From Mariprofundus sp. (GTDB taxonomy: Bacteria > Pseudomonadota > Zetaproteobacteria > Mariprofundales > Mariprofundaceae), in contig JAJFLH010000035.1 of the NCBI GenBank assembly GCA_021772775.1, positions 1 through 64,000 of the forward strand: 64,000 nucleotides of DNA, in the 5' to 3' direction. This document shows positions 21,372 through 31,700 of this stretch, one piece after another. The notes under the pieces were generated by a model, which was not told the DNA's origin, searched no databases, and saw nothing but the letters and a program-made list of their open reading frames with translations. Made by a program: the position numbers and the translations under genes. The first letter of the stretch is position 1, and each line of letters opens with the position of its first letter.

Positions 21372-22772
21372 CTACAGAGGCTCTGAACGAACACAACGCG
21401 CATAGTTATCAATACGTACTGCGTCACGCTGTCCACCCATCGAGCCAAAAGATGAGGCATTGCCACTTTTGGGGTCACTACGTTGGGCACCGGCTCCATG
21501 TACATCTACCCCATCAACCGAAACACAATGACCAAAACAGACATATGCAGCATGAGTGATATTGTCGCCATGGGTCGTGGAAGACCAGAACCAACCATCT
21601 TTATCACGCTGCCTGAAGTAACGTTGATTAATCGCCGGATCATGTTTTGAATAGTCGATAATGCTCTGCAACTCTTTCACATTAGGTAGTCGCCAATCCG
21701 ATTGGCCGGCCAGCTCGAGATTTTCGCAATAAGCCAATGCCGCTTTCCAATTTCGTCTTTTTCCATCATCAGCCTGCATCCAGGTCAGCATAGAGTTTCG
21801 ATCACTGACCGTACCATTATGGTTCGCAACAAAATCATTCCCCCCCCAAATATCTCCTCTCACACAGCGGTAAAATAGCCCATTTCTACCGTGAGTGGGA
21901 GCCTGCTTGATGCGACCATCGAGGAAATTGAAAAAGAACGCAGCCTCAACACCTTTGCGATCCCAATGATCACCACTATAGATCGTGTTCGACCATGTCT
22001 GCCCCATCATTTCGGTGCGATGAGTCGCAGCAAAACGATCACCTTTCAGAATTTCAGCACTCGGCTTCTGAATCTCGAACACACTGTTCAAATACGCTTT
22101 TCTACCCACACCGCCACTGAAATCAGCAATCGAGAACAGTTCTTTGATTTCAGGCAGCCGCCAGTCGCTGTAGCCGCCAAGCTTGAGATTGGAGCAACTC
22201 CGGGTTGCTTCAAAGAACCCCAGCCGCTGTTCATTGTGTGCCTGCTGCCATATCAGCCCTGTTACAGCATCGGAAACCGTGCCATTATGATGATCAATAT
22301 AATCAGCTTCTGTGCCTGAATACTCCCCATCCTGCCCAAAATATGACTTCCCTATTTTCGGGCAATCAATTTTACCGTCACCATCAAAACAGCTTCCCTG
22401 CCCTGTATCCGGTATGTTACTCTGCACCTTCTGAGCCAAACTATTTTCACTACTAATCTCGACTCTTAGTGCTCTTGTTGGATGACTAAAAGCTGAACCC
22501 GATTGATTCTCACTCGTGCCCCGCCCCATACGATATGACGGTACGCAGAGCAGACGGTTCTCCCGCTTCCTGCTACACAAACCTGTAACAGTACCGTGTG
22601 GTGCAAAAAAGCTACACTTGCTACCACTGCTTTTAGCAGAGCAGGCACGAATAGCCTGCTCCGGTGGTGCCGCAAACGATTGTGTGATTGCAAAAAATGA
22701 ACTCGAAAGAAAAATAACAAACATCAAAGAAACGCGTAAACAGATGGCAGCACCTCCAAAGTGATCAAACAT
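21372..22772 (-). CDS. Exported DUF1566-domain protein with two copies of the domain
   Basis: About 466 residues. After a hydrophobic export signal (VSLMFVIFLSSSFFAITQSF, cleaved after a FAA-type site) come two DUF1566 (Lcl C-terminal) units. The first centres on VTGLIWQQAHNEQ...GGYSDWRLPEIKELFSI, the second on LTWMQADDGKRR...GQSDWRLPNVKELQSIIDY. These W..A...C..L...G..DWRLP.. units are C-type-lectin-like folds of unknown ligand found in secreted proteins. Six or more Cys suggest disulphides. The start is uncertain: ATG 22772 lacks a clear RBS, TTG 22811 is in frame, and ATG at the core of the signal peptide is a third option. No operon partner. Confidence 0.8.
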   Translation of the reverse strand: MFDHFGGAAICLRVSLMFVIFLSSSFFAITQSFAAPPEQAIRACSAKSSGSKCSFFAPHGTVTGLCSRKRENRLLCVPSYRMGRGTSENQSGSAFSHPTRALRVEISSENSLAQKVQSNIPDTGQGSCFDGDGKIDCPKIGKSYFGQDGEYSGTEADYIDHHNGTVSDAVTGLIWQQAHNEQRLGFFEATRSCSNLKLGGYSDWRLPEIKELFSIADFSGGVGRKAYLNSVFEIQKPSAEILKGDRFAATHRTEMMGQTWSNTIYSGDHWDRKGVEAAFFFNFLDGRIKQAPTHGRNGLFYRCVRGDIWGGNDFVANHNGTVSDRNSMLTWMQADDGKRRNWKAALAYCENLELAGQSDWRLPNVKELQSIIDYSKHDPAINQRYFRQRDKDGWFWSSTTHGDNITHAAYVCFGHCVSVDGVDVHGAGAQRSDPKSGNASSFGSMGGQRDAVRIDNYARCVRSEPL

Positions 22773-22905
22773 GGATTTGCCGATTTTAGACCTCTGCAAG
22801 TGATCTACCAAGCATCATACTTTCTTTACCTTTGTTCAGGTTGCGCCCATAGACGGAATCACCAGAATGGCATCGATTTCATCAATCGTATTTATCGGAG
22901 CAATA

Positions 22906-23505
22906 ATGAAAATAATTTATCTACACGGCTTTGCCAGTTCCGGCAACAGCAGTAAAAGTGACTGGCTGCGTGAGCAGTTCAGCAGTGATTCTTGTTCCGT
23001 CCAAGGCATTGAATTTATTTCGCCCGACCTGCCTAACAAATCTCGTGATGCAGCTCTCTTTCTGGATGATTTTCTAGCCAACCTTGCTGATGAATCGGTC
23101 TGTCTGATTGGTACCTCACTGGGAGGTTTCTTTGCAGCCTTTTATGGTGCGAAACATGGCTGGCCTGCTGTATTAATAAACCCCCTTGCCGACGTTCAGG
23201 ATCTCATTGGATCAGCCATGGGCGAGAATAGTAACTACGCCACTGGCGAAACGTTTATCATGGACGAATCAGATGGAGTGCAGCTTATCCGGATGAATGA
23301 CGAGATGAAGACTCCAGTCAAATCAACGCTATTGCTAATCGATAAAGCTGATGACGTGCTCGATTATCATAAGGCCGTACTCCGTTACGGTGAACATGCC
23401 ACAACTCATCTTTTCGAAGGCGGCTCTCATCGCTTTGATCATCTGCCTAAATCAATGCCGGAAATTATGGCATTGATTGCACACAAAAATGACCATCAAG
23501 GCTAG
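22906..23505 (+). CDS. YqiA/YcfP-family alpha/beta-hydrolase (esterase)
   Basis: 199 residues. Visible parts are the opening IIYLHGFASSGNSSKS (oxyanion loop HGF), the nucleophile elbow LIGTSLGGFFAAFYG (Ser about 80), the aspartate in LLLIDKADDVLDY and the histidine in FEGGSHRFDHL. These are the full serine-hydrolase triad in YqiA order; E. coli YqiA is an acyl-CoA/ester hydrolase in vitro. The ATG at 22906 has GGAG five bases upstream and starts right at the first beta strand; a longer frame from 22867 would add 13 residues without an RBS. Divergent from the DUF1566 gene. Confidence 0.85.
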   Translation: MKIIYLHGFASSGNSSKSDWLREQFSSDSCSVQGIEFISPDLPNKSRDAALFLDDFLANLADESVCLIGTSLGGFFAAFYGAKHGWPAVLINPLADVQDLIGSAMGENSNYATGETFIMDESDGVQLIRMNDEMKTPVKSTLLLIDKADDVLDYHKAVLRYGEHATTHLFEGGSHRFDHLPKSMPEIMALIAHKNDHQG

Positions 23506-23966
23506 AGTATGCCGAGATTCTTTAGCAACTCCTCCCTATACTCATCAATGCTAGAATGGCTTCAGCTTGGCTTGAATAAAATCAAATCGTAACTATTCAG
23601 CATACTCACAAAACACCCTTCCAGACCTTAAGAAACGTCACTCCCAACTACTTGTATTCGCAATACAATTATAGAAGTGCCTGTTTATCAATGAACCTTA
23701 GATACAATCATTCGATGATGACAAATGAAGTGAAGATATCTCATAACTAGTCGTGAGCTGAATAGTTACATAAAACCTACACCTGTTTCCGGAATGATTT
23801 TGATATCTCCCCAATCTCTCATTAACGCCTCTCTCTTACATACATCTCGCCATCACAAACAATACACATAATAACATTAGACTTTACTAATTTACTAATT
23901 ATACTATTCTCGGTTTACTCAATCTTTTCCACCATCATAAAGTGGAAACAACAAGGACGGGACAAC
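23506..23966. other. Intergenic region upstream of the CoA-disulfide reductase-like gene
   Basis: About 460 bases without a gene. Near 23880-23905 a tandem TTTACTAA TTTACTAA leads into TATACT, a possible -10 box, about 65 bases before the start codon. No good -35 box is at the right distance. Confidence 0.3.
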
Positions 23967-26477
23967 ATGAAAGTCATTATTATCGGTGGTGTAGCAGGCG
24001 GCGCAACAGCGGCAGCACGCTTGAGACGTAACGATGAAACGGCCGAGATTCTTATGATCGAACGTGGCCAATATATCAGTTTTGCCAACTGTGGCCTGCC
24101 CTACCATATCTCAGGCATTATTGAAGAGCGCAAACAACTTCTGGTCACTTCTGAAGCGGCATTTAAGCAGCGTTACCGAGTTGATGTGCGCAGCCATACC
24201 GAAGCGATTGCCATTGATCGCAAAGCCAAGACTGTGCGCCTGCGTGACCTGGTGACTAATGATGAATACGATGAAACTTACGATAAACTGCTGCTCTCTC
24301 CCGGTGCAGAACCCATTCGCCCGAAATTACCTGGCATCGACTCCCAACATGTATTTGGTCTGCGTAACATCCCCGATCTCGATCGTATTATGGATCGCCT
24401 AAAAGAGCAGAAACCACGCCGTGCTGTCGTTATCGGTGGCGGTTTCATCGGCATCGAGGTTGCTGAGAATCTGCATGACAAGGGAATCTTCACCACCTTG
24501 GTAGAAGCAGCCGACCAAATTCTTATGCCGCTCGATTATGAGATGGCGGCCATCGTGCACGCCCACATGCGCGATAAAAATGTAGAACTCTACCTGAACG
24601 ACAAGGTTGAGCAGTTTGAGGACAAGGATGATCACAGCATAGTTTATCTCTCCAGCGGTCGCCGTATTCAGGCCGACCTGATCGTATTAGCCATTGGTGT
24701 TCGTCCTGAAACCACTTTGGCTCGTGGCTGCGGACTGGAGCTGGGTGAAACCGGTGGCATGAAAGTTAATGCACATCTACAGACCTCCGACCCTGATATT
24801 TATGCCGTTGGTGATGCCATCGAAGTCACTCAAAGCATCGGTGAAAAACGGGCACTGATTCCACTTGCAGGTCCAGCCAATCGTCAGGGACGCATGGCAG
24901 CCGATAACATCATATTCGGTAACAACAAGGAGTACCGCGGCACACAAGGTACTGCGATTCTCAAAGCCTTCGATCTTGCTGCTGCAAGTACCGGCCTGAA
25001 TGAGAAACAGTTGAATGCAGCAAACATCCCGTTCCAGGCATGCATCACCCACAGCGGTTCACACGCCAGCTATTACCCCGGTGCTAAGCAGATCAGTCTG
25101 AAACTACTATTCACCGAAGAGGGAGAGATTCTCGGAGCTCAAGCGGTCGGTGCCGATGGTGCGGACAAACGTATTGATGTGATTGCCACTGCCATCCATG
25201 GCAAGCTAACAGTCGAGGATCTGGCTGAACTGGAACTTGCCTATGCCCCGCCCTTCGGCTCGGCCAAAGATCCGGTCAACATCGCCGGCTATGTCGCCTC
25301 CAATATACTCAACCACTCCCACGACATGATTGAGTGGCGCCAGCTGCGCGATCAACTCAATGCCAAAGATTCCGAGCTGCAATTGATTGACGTACGAACT
25401 GCTGATGAGTTTGGCTTGGGCTCCATTGCCAGCGCCCGCAATATCGATGTGAATCAGCTGCGGGAACGACTGGATGAACTCGACCCAAACAGACCGATCA
25501 TCCTCTTCTGCCAGATTGGACTGCGGGGTTACCTAGCCTATCGTATTCTTATGCAGCATGGCTTCACTCAGGTCAAGAACCTATCAGGCGGTTACAAAAC
25601 ATATGCATGGGCGATTGAGAAACAGGCCAATCCAGACATTTTTGATTATGAAGATATCAAACGTCGTGATCCGAATGAGATTGAAGCCGAGCGCAGTGCT
25701 AGTTGTGCTGTCAGTGCCGCACTGATTGGGGCTGATTCAACAGGTGAGTTACACAGCCTCAATGCCGTAGGCCTGCAGTGCCCCGGCCCGATCATGAAAA
25801 CCTATAAGGCGATGGAAGCTCTCGATGCCGGTGAACTACTCGAAGTTACCGCTTCAGATCCTGCTTTCGGACGTGATATCCGGGCATGGGTCAAGAAAAC
25901 CGGCAACGACCTGTTATCGGTCAAAGCCGAAAAAGGCTTGGTCATCGTGCTACTACGCAAGGCCGCTGCGATACCAACCGCCGCGACAGCTCCAAGCGTA
26001 GAAAAAGATAAATTCACACTGGTTGTCTTCTCCGATGATCTCGACAAGGTGATGGCCAGCATGATCATCGCCAACGGTGCGCTCGCCATGGGTAAACCGG
26101 TCAGCCTCTTCTTCACCTTCTGGGGACTCGATGTGATACGCAAAGTGGATGCGCCACATCTGAACAAGCCGATGATGGATCGTATGTTCAGTACCATGTT
26201 ACCTAAAGATGCCGATCATCTGAACACCATCTCCAAAATGGACATGCATGGTTTAGGTGCAAAAATGATCCGCAAGGTGATGCATGACAAGGGAGTGGAG
26301 TCACCGGGTAAGCTGCTGCAGAGTCTGGTTGAAGGTGGTGCACAGCTTATCGCCTGCCAGATGTCGATGGATGTGATGGGTATTCAAAAAGAAGAACTTA
26401 TTGATGGCGTTGAACTTGGTGGTGTTGCCGCATTCCTCGGTGAAGCCGGCGAATCAGGAACGACGTTGTTTATCTAG
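23967..26477 (+). CDS. CoA-disulfide/persulfide reductase fused to rhodanese, TusA and DsrE domains
   Basis: 836 residues in four modules. (1) A pyridine-nucleotide-disulfide reductase (about 1-445): FAD site IIIGGVAGGATAAARLRR, single active-site Cys in SFANCGLPYH (C42), NAD(P) site VVIGGGFIGIEVAENL, second FAD motif DIYAVGDAIE. (2) A rhodanese domain (about 455-555) with Cys in LFCQIGLRGYLAYRIL. (3) A TusA/SirA sulfur-carrier domain (about 590-665) with LQCPGPIMK. (4) A DsrE-like domain (about 680-836; FTLVVFSDDLDKVMASMIIA). CoADR-rhodanese fusions reduce CoA-persulfide or polysulfide with NAD(P)H; the two extra domains would pass bound sulfur along. AAGGACGGG precedes the ATG. Likely roles: sulfane-sulfur respiration or detoxification. 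No operon partner. Confidence 0.9.
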   Translation: MKVIIIGGVAGGATAAARLRRNDETAEILMIERGQYISFANCGLPYHISGIIEERKQLLVTSEAAFKQRYRVDVRSHTEAIAIDRKAKTVRLRDLVTNDEYDETYDKLLLSPGAEPIRPKLPGIDSQHVFGLRNIPDLDRIMDRLKEQKPRRAVVIGGGFIGIEVAENLHDKGIFTTLVEAADQILMPLDYEMAAIVHAHMRDKNVELYLNDKVEQFEDKDDHSIVYLSSGRRIQADLIVLAIGVRPETTLARGCGLELGETGGMKVNAHLQTSDPDIYAVGDAIEVTQSIGEKRALIPLAGPANRQGRMAADNIIFGNNKEYRGTQGTAILKAFDLAAASTGLNEKQLNAANIPFQACITHSGSHASYYPGAKQISLKLLFTEEGEILGAQAVGADGADKRIDVIATAIHGKLTVEDLAELELAYAPPFGSAKDPVNIAGYVASNILNHSHDMIEWRQLRDQLNAKDSELQLIDVRTADEFGLGSIASARNIDVNQLRERLDELDPNRPIILFCQIGLRGYLAYRILMQHGFTQVKNLSGGYKTYAWAIEKQANPDIFDYEDIKRRDPNEIEAERSASCAVSAALIGADSTGELHSLNAVGLQCPGPIMKTYKAMEALDAGELLEVTASDPAFGRDIRAWVKKTGNDLLSVKAEKGLVIVLLRKAAAIPTAATAPSVEKDKFTLVVFSDDLDKVMASMIIANGALAMGKPVSLFFTFWGLDVIRKVDAPHLNKPMMDRMFSTMLPKDADHLNTISKMDMHGLGAKMIRKVMHDKGVESPGKLLQSLVEGGAQLIACQMSMDVMGIQKEELIDGVELGGVAAFLGEAGESGTTLFI

Positions 26478-26502
26478 AACATCGTATAACGGCAAAACTC
26501 CA

Positions 26503-26538
26503 AAAAGGGTATGCAGGGGATTGCGGGCCTTTTTTCGA
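26503..26538 (+). terminator. Possible terminator after the CoA-disulfide reductase-like gene
   Basis: CAAAAAGGG and GGCCTTTTTT can pair at the base of an imperfect hairpin ending in a T run, 26 bases after the stop. The stem is interrupted, so this is tentative. Confidence 0.4.
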
Positions 26539-26697
26539 TCATCAAATAAACGGCTGCCTTTGACAAAACGGGACTAGGCACCTCTCGGCTCTAAGGACTA
26601 AGTTAATCGACTCATACCAGCCCGACATAATGCTTTTACTGATGAGTAACTGTTCACAAAAGTAGACCAGGCAGAAAATTCTTTAGAGACTGCGGGT

Positions 26698-26895
26698 ATG
26701 AATCCTGAAAACCTGAGTGAGGAAGCACTAAGCATCTTTAATAATCTACCTGGTGATCTACAGCAGCAGGCCGTACATCTGTGCCAATTACACTCTGAGG
26801 ATGAAGCAGTTTATCTGATCGCGCTACGCAACATGAACGAACGTGAACGCCGCAAATTCCTTTTCCGGTTGAGTAAGAAAAAACACGGCCTTTAA
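26698..26895 (+). CDS. Small hypothetical protein (65 residues)
   Basis: The product (MNPENLSEEALSIFNNLPGD onward) is charged and helical, rich in Glu, Leu and Arg, and ends in a basic tail (RRKFLFRLSKKKHGL). No signal peptide or membrane helix. The composition looks like a real soluble protein rather than a chance frame. The RBS is weak (GCGGGT close to the ATG). I do not recognise a family. It lies between the sulfur-reductase gene and a dispersed repeat. Confidence 0.45.
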   Translation: MNPENLSEEALSIFNNLPGDLQQQAVHLCQLHSEDEAVYLIALRNMNERERRKFLFRLSKKKHGL

Positions 26896-26914
26896 GCACG
26901 CTGAACCGCAACGC

Positions 26915-27018
26915 CTTACAACTACCATTTCACCCCGAAAAAGAAGCTTTTAAGCCCTAAACCAGGTCATATTTCTGCACTAATGCAAACAAATCAAAAC
27001 CTTAGCTTGGTCCGACCA
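26915..27018. repeat. 104-bp dispersed repeat, copy 1
   Basis: Begins CTTACAACTACCATTTCACC and ends CCTTAGCTTGGTCCGACC. The whole length aligns with 54874-54977 in the same orientation with roughly one difference in five bases and a few single-base gaps. TTTTAAGCCCTAAA, ATTTCTGCA and TTAGCTTGGTCCGACC are conserved. It has no open frame and lies in a gene gap upstream of nhaD. Confidence 0.8.
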
Positions 27019-27137
27019 GTTCCACGGTAAAATAATCTGTTATGTTGAACTAGGCACAGGACTTGCTTGGCATAATGAGTAGCTAGTTGTTCATTCCATA
27101 TTTTATGATCACTACAAACAGAGGGGAAACTTTGATT

Positions 27138-28553
27138 ATGAATCGAATATTATTACTATTTCTTACTTTATTGGCGCCATTTGAGGTCTTAGCAAGTGAA
27201 TTAAATCAAGCAAGTCCACTGGATTTTACCGATACTTGGCTTGGTTTATCAGCTCTGATCATCTTTGCATTCTCCTATGCACTAGTGATTGGTGAAGAGG
27301 TCATACACCTTAGAAAATCTAAGCCCGTGATGATTGCAGCTGGTGTAATTTGGGTTCTCGTGGCCCTTGCTTTCAATCAGCAAGGAGATACAACCAGCGC
27401 ACACCAGCTGGTTCAACACAACATTCTCGAATATGCAGAACTACTACTCTTCCTGCTAGCTGCGATGACCTTCGTTAATACGATGGAAGAACGCAATGTG
27501 TTCGCCACTCTCCGCTCTTATTTAGTATCAAAAGGGCTCTCGTTAAAGTCTATTTATTGGCTAACCGGGCTATTGGCCTTTGTTCTTTCCCCTATCGCTG
27601 ACAACTTAACGACTGCACTGGTCATGGGTGCTGTTGTGATGGCTGTCGCAAAAGATAATGCAAAGTTTGTGACTTTAGGCTGCATTAACATTGTTGTAGC
27701 TGCAAATGCTGGAGGTGCATTCAGCCCATTTGGAGACATCACCACCCTGATGGTATGGCAGAAAGGATTAGTTGAATTCACTGAATTTTTTGTACTATTC
27801 CTGCCGTCGCTGGTTAACTGGCTTATCCCGGCTGCAATTATGGCGATGTTCTTACCCAATGGTAAGCCTCAAAAAATATCTGAAAGTGTTCAAGTCAAAC
27901 AAGGTGGCTACATCATTATTGCTCTGTTTTTAGCCACTATTGCAATGGCTGTAGCGTTTCACAGCTTTCTTCATCTACCGTCTATGCTTGGAATGATGAC
28001 CGGAATGGGAATATTAAAACTATACGGATACTGGCTTAAGAAACGCAGCACTAATCAGTCAGATGCGTTTAACGGAGCCGACCAACTCAATGCTAGCGAG
28101 AACGACAATAGTTTTGATGTTTTCCACCAATTACAACGCGCCGAATGGGATACACTTATGTTTTTCTATGGTGTTATATTATGTGTGGGTGGGCTGGGAG
28201 CCTTAGGTTATTTGAACCTGGCATCACATCTAATGTATGATCAACTTGGTACGAGCTGGGCCAATATCTCTGTAGGATTTCTTTCTGCAATTCTGGATAA
28301 TATTCCTGTCATGTTTGCTGTTTTAAGCATGATGCCTGAAATGGATATCAATCAATGGCTCTTAGTTACCTTGACCGCAGGAGTCGGTGGTTCAATGCTC
28401 TCCATAGGCTCTGCAGCCGGCGTGGCCTTAATGGGTCAGGCAAGAGGTGTTTACACCTTCTTTGGCCATCTAAAATGGTCATGGGCAATTTTACTAGGAT
28501 ATATTGCTTCTGTTGCGACCCACTTTTGGCTTACGGGATTAAGCTTAGGATAA
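27138..28553 (+). CDS. nhaD: NhaD-type Na+/H+ antiporter
   Basis: About 471 residues with a cleavable-looking N-terminal hydrophobic segment and some 11 more membrane helices. Diagnostic stretches are SPIADNLTTALVMGAVVMAV, AGGAFSPFGDITTLMVWQKG, and AILDNIPVMFAVLSMMPEMD near the end. They carry the buried Asp and Asn residues expected for ion exchange in the ArsB/NhaD (IT) superfamily. The protein would expel Na+ (or Li+) in exchange for protons, fitting a saline habitat. ATG 27138 was chosen because GAGGGG lies about 11 nt upstream; TTG 27132 is also possible, and a longer frame from 27087 has no RBS. Confidence 0.9.
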   Translation: MNRILLLFLTLLAPFEVLASELNQASPLDFTDTWLGLSALIIFAFSYALVIGEEVIHLRKSKPVMIAAGVIWVLVALAFNQQGDTTSAHQLVQHNILEYAELLLFLLAAMTFVNTMEERNVFATLRSYLVSKGLSLKSIYWLTGLLAFVLSPIADNLTTALVMGAVVMAVAKDNAKFVTLGCINIVVAANAGGAFSPFGDITTLMVWQKGLVEFTEFFVLFLPSLVNWLIPAAIMAMFLPNGKPQKISESVQVKQGGYIIIALFLATIAMAVAFHSFLHLPSMLGMMTGMGILKLYGYWLKKRSTNQSDAFNGADQLNASENDNSFDVFHQLQRAEWDTLMFFYGVILCVGGLGALGYLNLASHLMYDQLGTSWANISVGFLSAILDNIPVMFAVLSMMPEMDINQWLLVTLTAGVGGSMLSIGSAAGVALMGQARGVYTFFGHLKWSWAILLGYIASVATHFWLTGLSLG

Positions 28554-28771
28554 AGCTACACAGGCTTAACTCCCTACCCCAATGTTTTGGAAGCCCTGAG
28601 AGACTTTTACTTTATAGTTGTTGATCTCTGATACGATACGCATCCAGCTCCACTGGCAAAATTGCGCTGGCATGGCTGCCAACAATTGATTTGAAACAAT
28701 GGACACATCCGGCATATCAATCCATCCGATTGATCGCAAGCGCTTCCCCTGCCCTGATTATCTCCAAACTG

Positions 28772-31700
28772 TTATTGTGTAATCTCTTTCCAGAGTTTCT
28801 GCAGACGTTTGACTGATATAGGCACCGAGGTTTTCAGGCTTTGGGCAAACAATGCGTTTCTTAACTCTTCTAACAACCAGCGGAACTCAGTCAGCGAGCC
28901 TGTCTCTTCGTGATGCAACTGACGCTGTTTCACTTCTGTTTGATAAGCACGCCACAACGATTGCACCGCTTGAGCATTGATTTGATCCTGTTTGAGGTTG
29001 GGCCCTGCCCTGCCCAGTCTGATCTCGGCGGCCTGAATATAACGGGGTAGATGCTCCAGCCAGTGAGCTGGGGTCTGAGCGACAAAACCATCATAAATCA
29101 GTGCATCCATTTGTGACTGAATATCATCTACAACCGGCATTAAGGCTGCTGCACGCACATTAGTAATGGCTTGTTGCAACGATGCATAGGCTTTGAGTGA
29201 TTCAAACACATAGCTCGCCCCTCTTTCACCCTGGGCCACCACTTTTGATTTTCTGGTTTGAATCAGGTGTTCAAAATCGTGCTGTTTGCGCGGCAAGGGC
29301 TGGCCGTTTAAAAATACCGCATCAAATGCGTTACAGATGATATCCTCTAACAGCTTCTCGCTTTTGCCGATGGTGGCGTAGTAGAGGCTGATTTCACGCT
29401 GTTTCGGCATGCTCTGTTTTAACATTTTCACCTGTGGATGCAGGCTCAACATGATCAAACGACGCAGCCCTGCAAACATGACATCCGTGGCGGCTGCTTC
29501 ACTTTCAAACAGCTCAATCGCAACACTCCGTTTCTGATCCACCAAGGCGGGAAAAAACTGAATGATGGAACGCCCCTGTTGGCGCTGGATGGATTCGGGC
29601 AGCACATCAAAATCCCAACGCGTAATACCGCTACGGCTGATATCTGATTCAGCCGAACTCTGTTGCAGATTATCGCGCACCTGTTGTGCATAGCGGTGCT
29701 GCAACAGCTGTAGATTCGTATCCTGAGCGATACTGGTACCATGTTCATCCAGCACAGAGAAATTCATCGAGAGATGTTTGGGTAAAGCATCGCTGTTCCA
29801 ATCTTTGCTCAACAGCTCAACACCGGTCATGCGTTTTAACTCTCTGGCGAATGCCAGCAGCAACGAACCCTCATCATACGCCATGCTTTCTACACACGCT
29901 TTAGCAAATTGAGGTGCTGGTACAAAGTTCTTACGCAGCGACTTAGGCAGTCCTTTAATCAGCAGCGTAAGCTTCTCCTCCAACATACCCGGTACCAACC
30001 ATTCAAAACGACTGACATCCAACTGCCCCAGCGCCAGCATCGGCACACGCAGCGTGATGCCATCTGCCTTATGGCTCGGATCAAAATGATAACTAAGTTT
30101 CAGTTTGAGCTTACCCTGCATCAAAAAGTTAGGAAACAGCTCACCACTCACGGCCTGAGAGTCATCCTGTAAGAGAATCTCTTTGGTGAGAAACAGAATG
30201 CTAGGCTGCTTCTGTTCAATGGTTTTACGCCACTGCTCAAACAGCTTACCGGTACAGATATATTCAGGCAGTAGCGCATCAAAGAAATCAAAACGTACCT
30301 GCTCTTCTGTAAGCAGATCTCTACGGCGCGTTTTGTGTTCCATCTTTTCAATATCGGAGATCAGCTTTTGATTATGTTTGAGAAACTTGCCCGTCGTATG
30401 GTATTCGTGCTGCACCAGCGCGTGCCTGATAAACATCTCCCGAGATATAATCGTATCAATCGGGCCATAATGAACACGCCTGTTGGCTGCAATAACCAGA
30501 CCATAGAGTGATACTTTTTCAAACACAGAAACTTGCGCCAGTTTCGATGACCAGTGCGGTTCAGAGTATTGGCGTTTAATCAGATGCGGTGCCAACTCTT
30601 CCAGCCAGTCAGGATTAATTGGGGCAATACTGCGTGCAAATAGCCGTGATGTTTCCACCAGAGAGCCTGCCATCAACCATTTTGGTGGTTTCTTCGCTAA
30701 AGGGGAACCGGGGAATATGGTCAGCTTCAGATTACGCGCGCCCAGAAACCCTTTTTCAGGGTGTTTCAATGCAATATGACTCAATAGCCCAGCCAATACG
30801 GCTTTATGAATCTCATCGGGTTTTGCAGCTTCTCTGTTCGGCGTCATATCCAATTCACGAATCACGGCCAATAGCTGGCCATGCAGATCATGCCATTCAC
30901 GCATGCGCATATAAGCCAGATAGTGTTGCTGGCAAGTTTTCTTAAGCTTGGAATTACTCAGGTGACGAGACTGTTCATGATACCAATTCCACAGCTTAAT
31001 CCATGATAAGAAGTCAGATGTTTTATCACTGAACAGACGATGTTTTTCATCGGCCTGGGCTTGCGACTCTGTCGGCCGCACACGCGGGTCCTGAACCGAC
31101 AGAGCCGATACGATAATCAGCACTTCATGCAGGCTGCGTTCACGATCAGCCTGAATCAGCATGCGCGCCAAACGGGGATCAATCGGCAACCGAACCAGTT
31201 TTCTGCCCATTGGTGTCAGCTGCTCTTTCTCTATCGCCTGCAGCTCTTCGAGCAGGCGATACCCATCAGATATGGCGCGTTTTTCAGGTGGCTCCATAAA
31301 GGTGAAGTCATAAATCTTACCCAGACCAAGACTGACCATCTGCAAAATCACACTTGCCAGATGCGTACGCCTGATTTCAGGATCGGTATGTTCAGGGCGA
31401 TTATTAAATTCTTCCTCAGAGTAGAGACGGAAACAGATACCTGCTGCCACGCGACCACAACGACCGGCGCGCTGATTAGCACTGGCTTGTGAGATCGGCT
31501 CAATCGGCAAGCGCTGTACCTTGCTCTGAGCGCTGTAACGGCTGATACGAGCCACACCTGAATCAATCACAAAATGGATACCGGGCACAGTCAACGATGT
31601 TTCGGCCACATTCGTTGCCAGCACAATGCGGCGACCACGATGAGTTTTAAACACCCTGTCCTGCTCGGCTGGAGATAAGCGTGAATAGAGCGGTAAAATT

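Noticed and set aside
31040-31492. 150-codon plus-strand frame
   Set aside because: Antisense to hrpA; His/Gln-rich shadow of a well-conserved gene.
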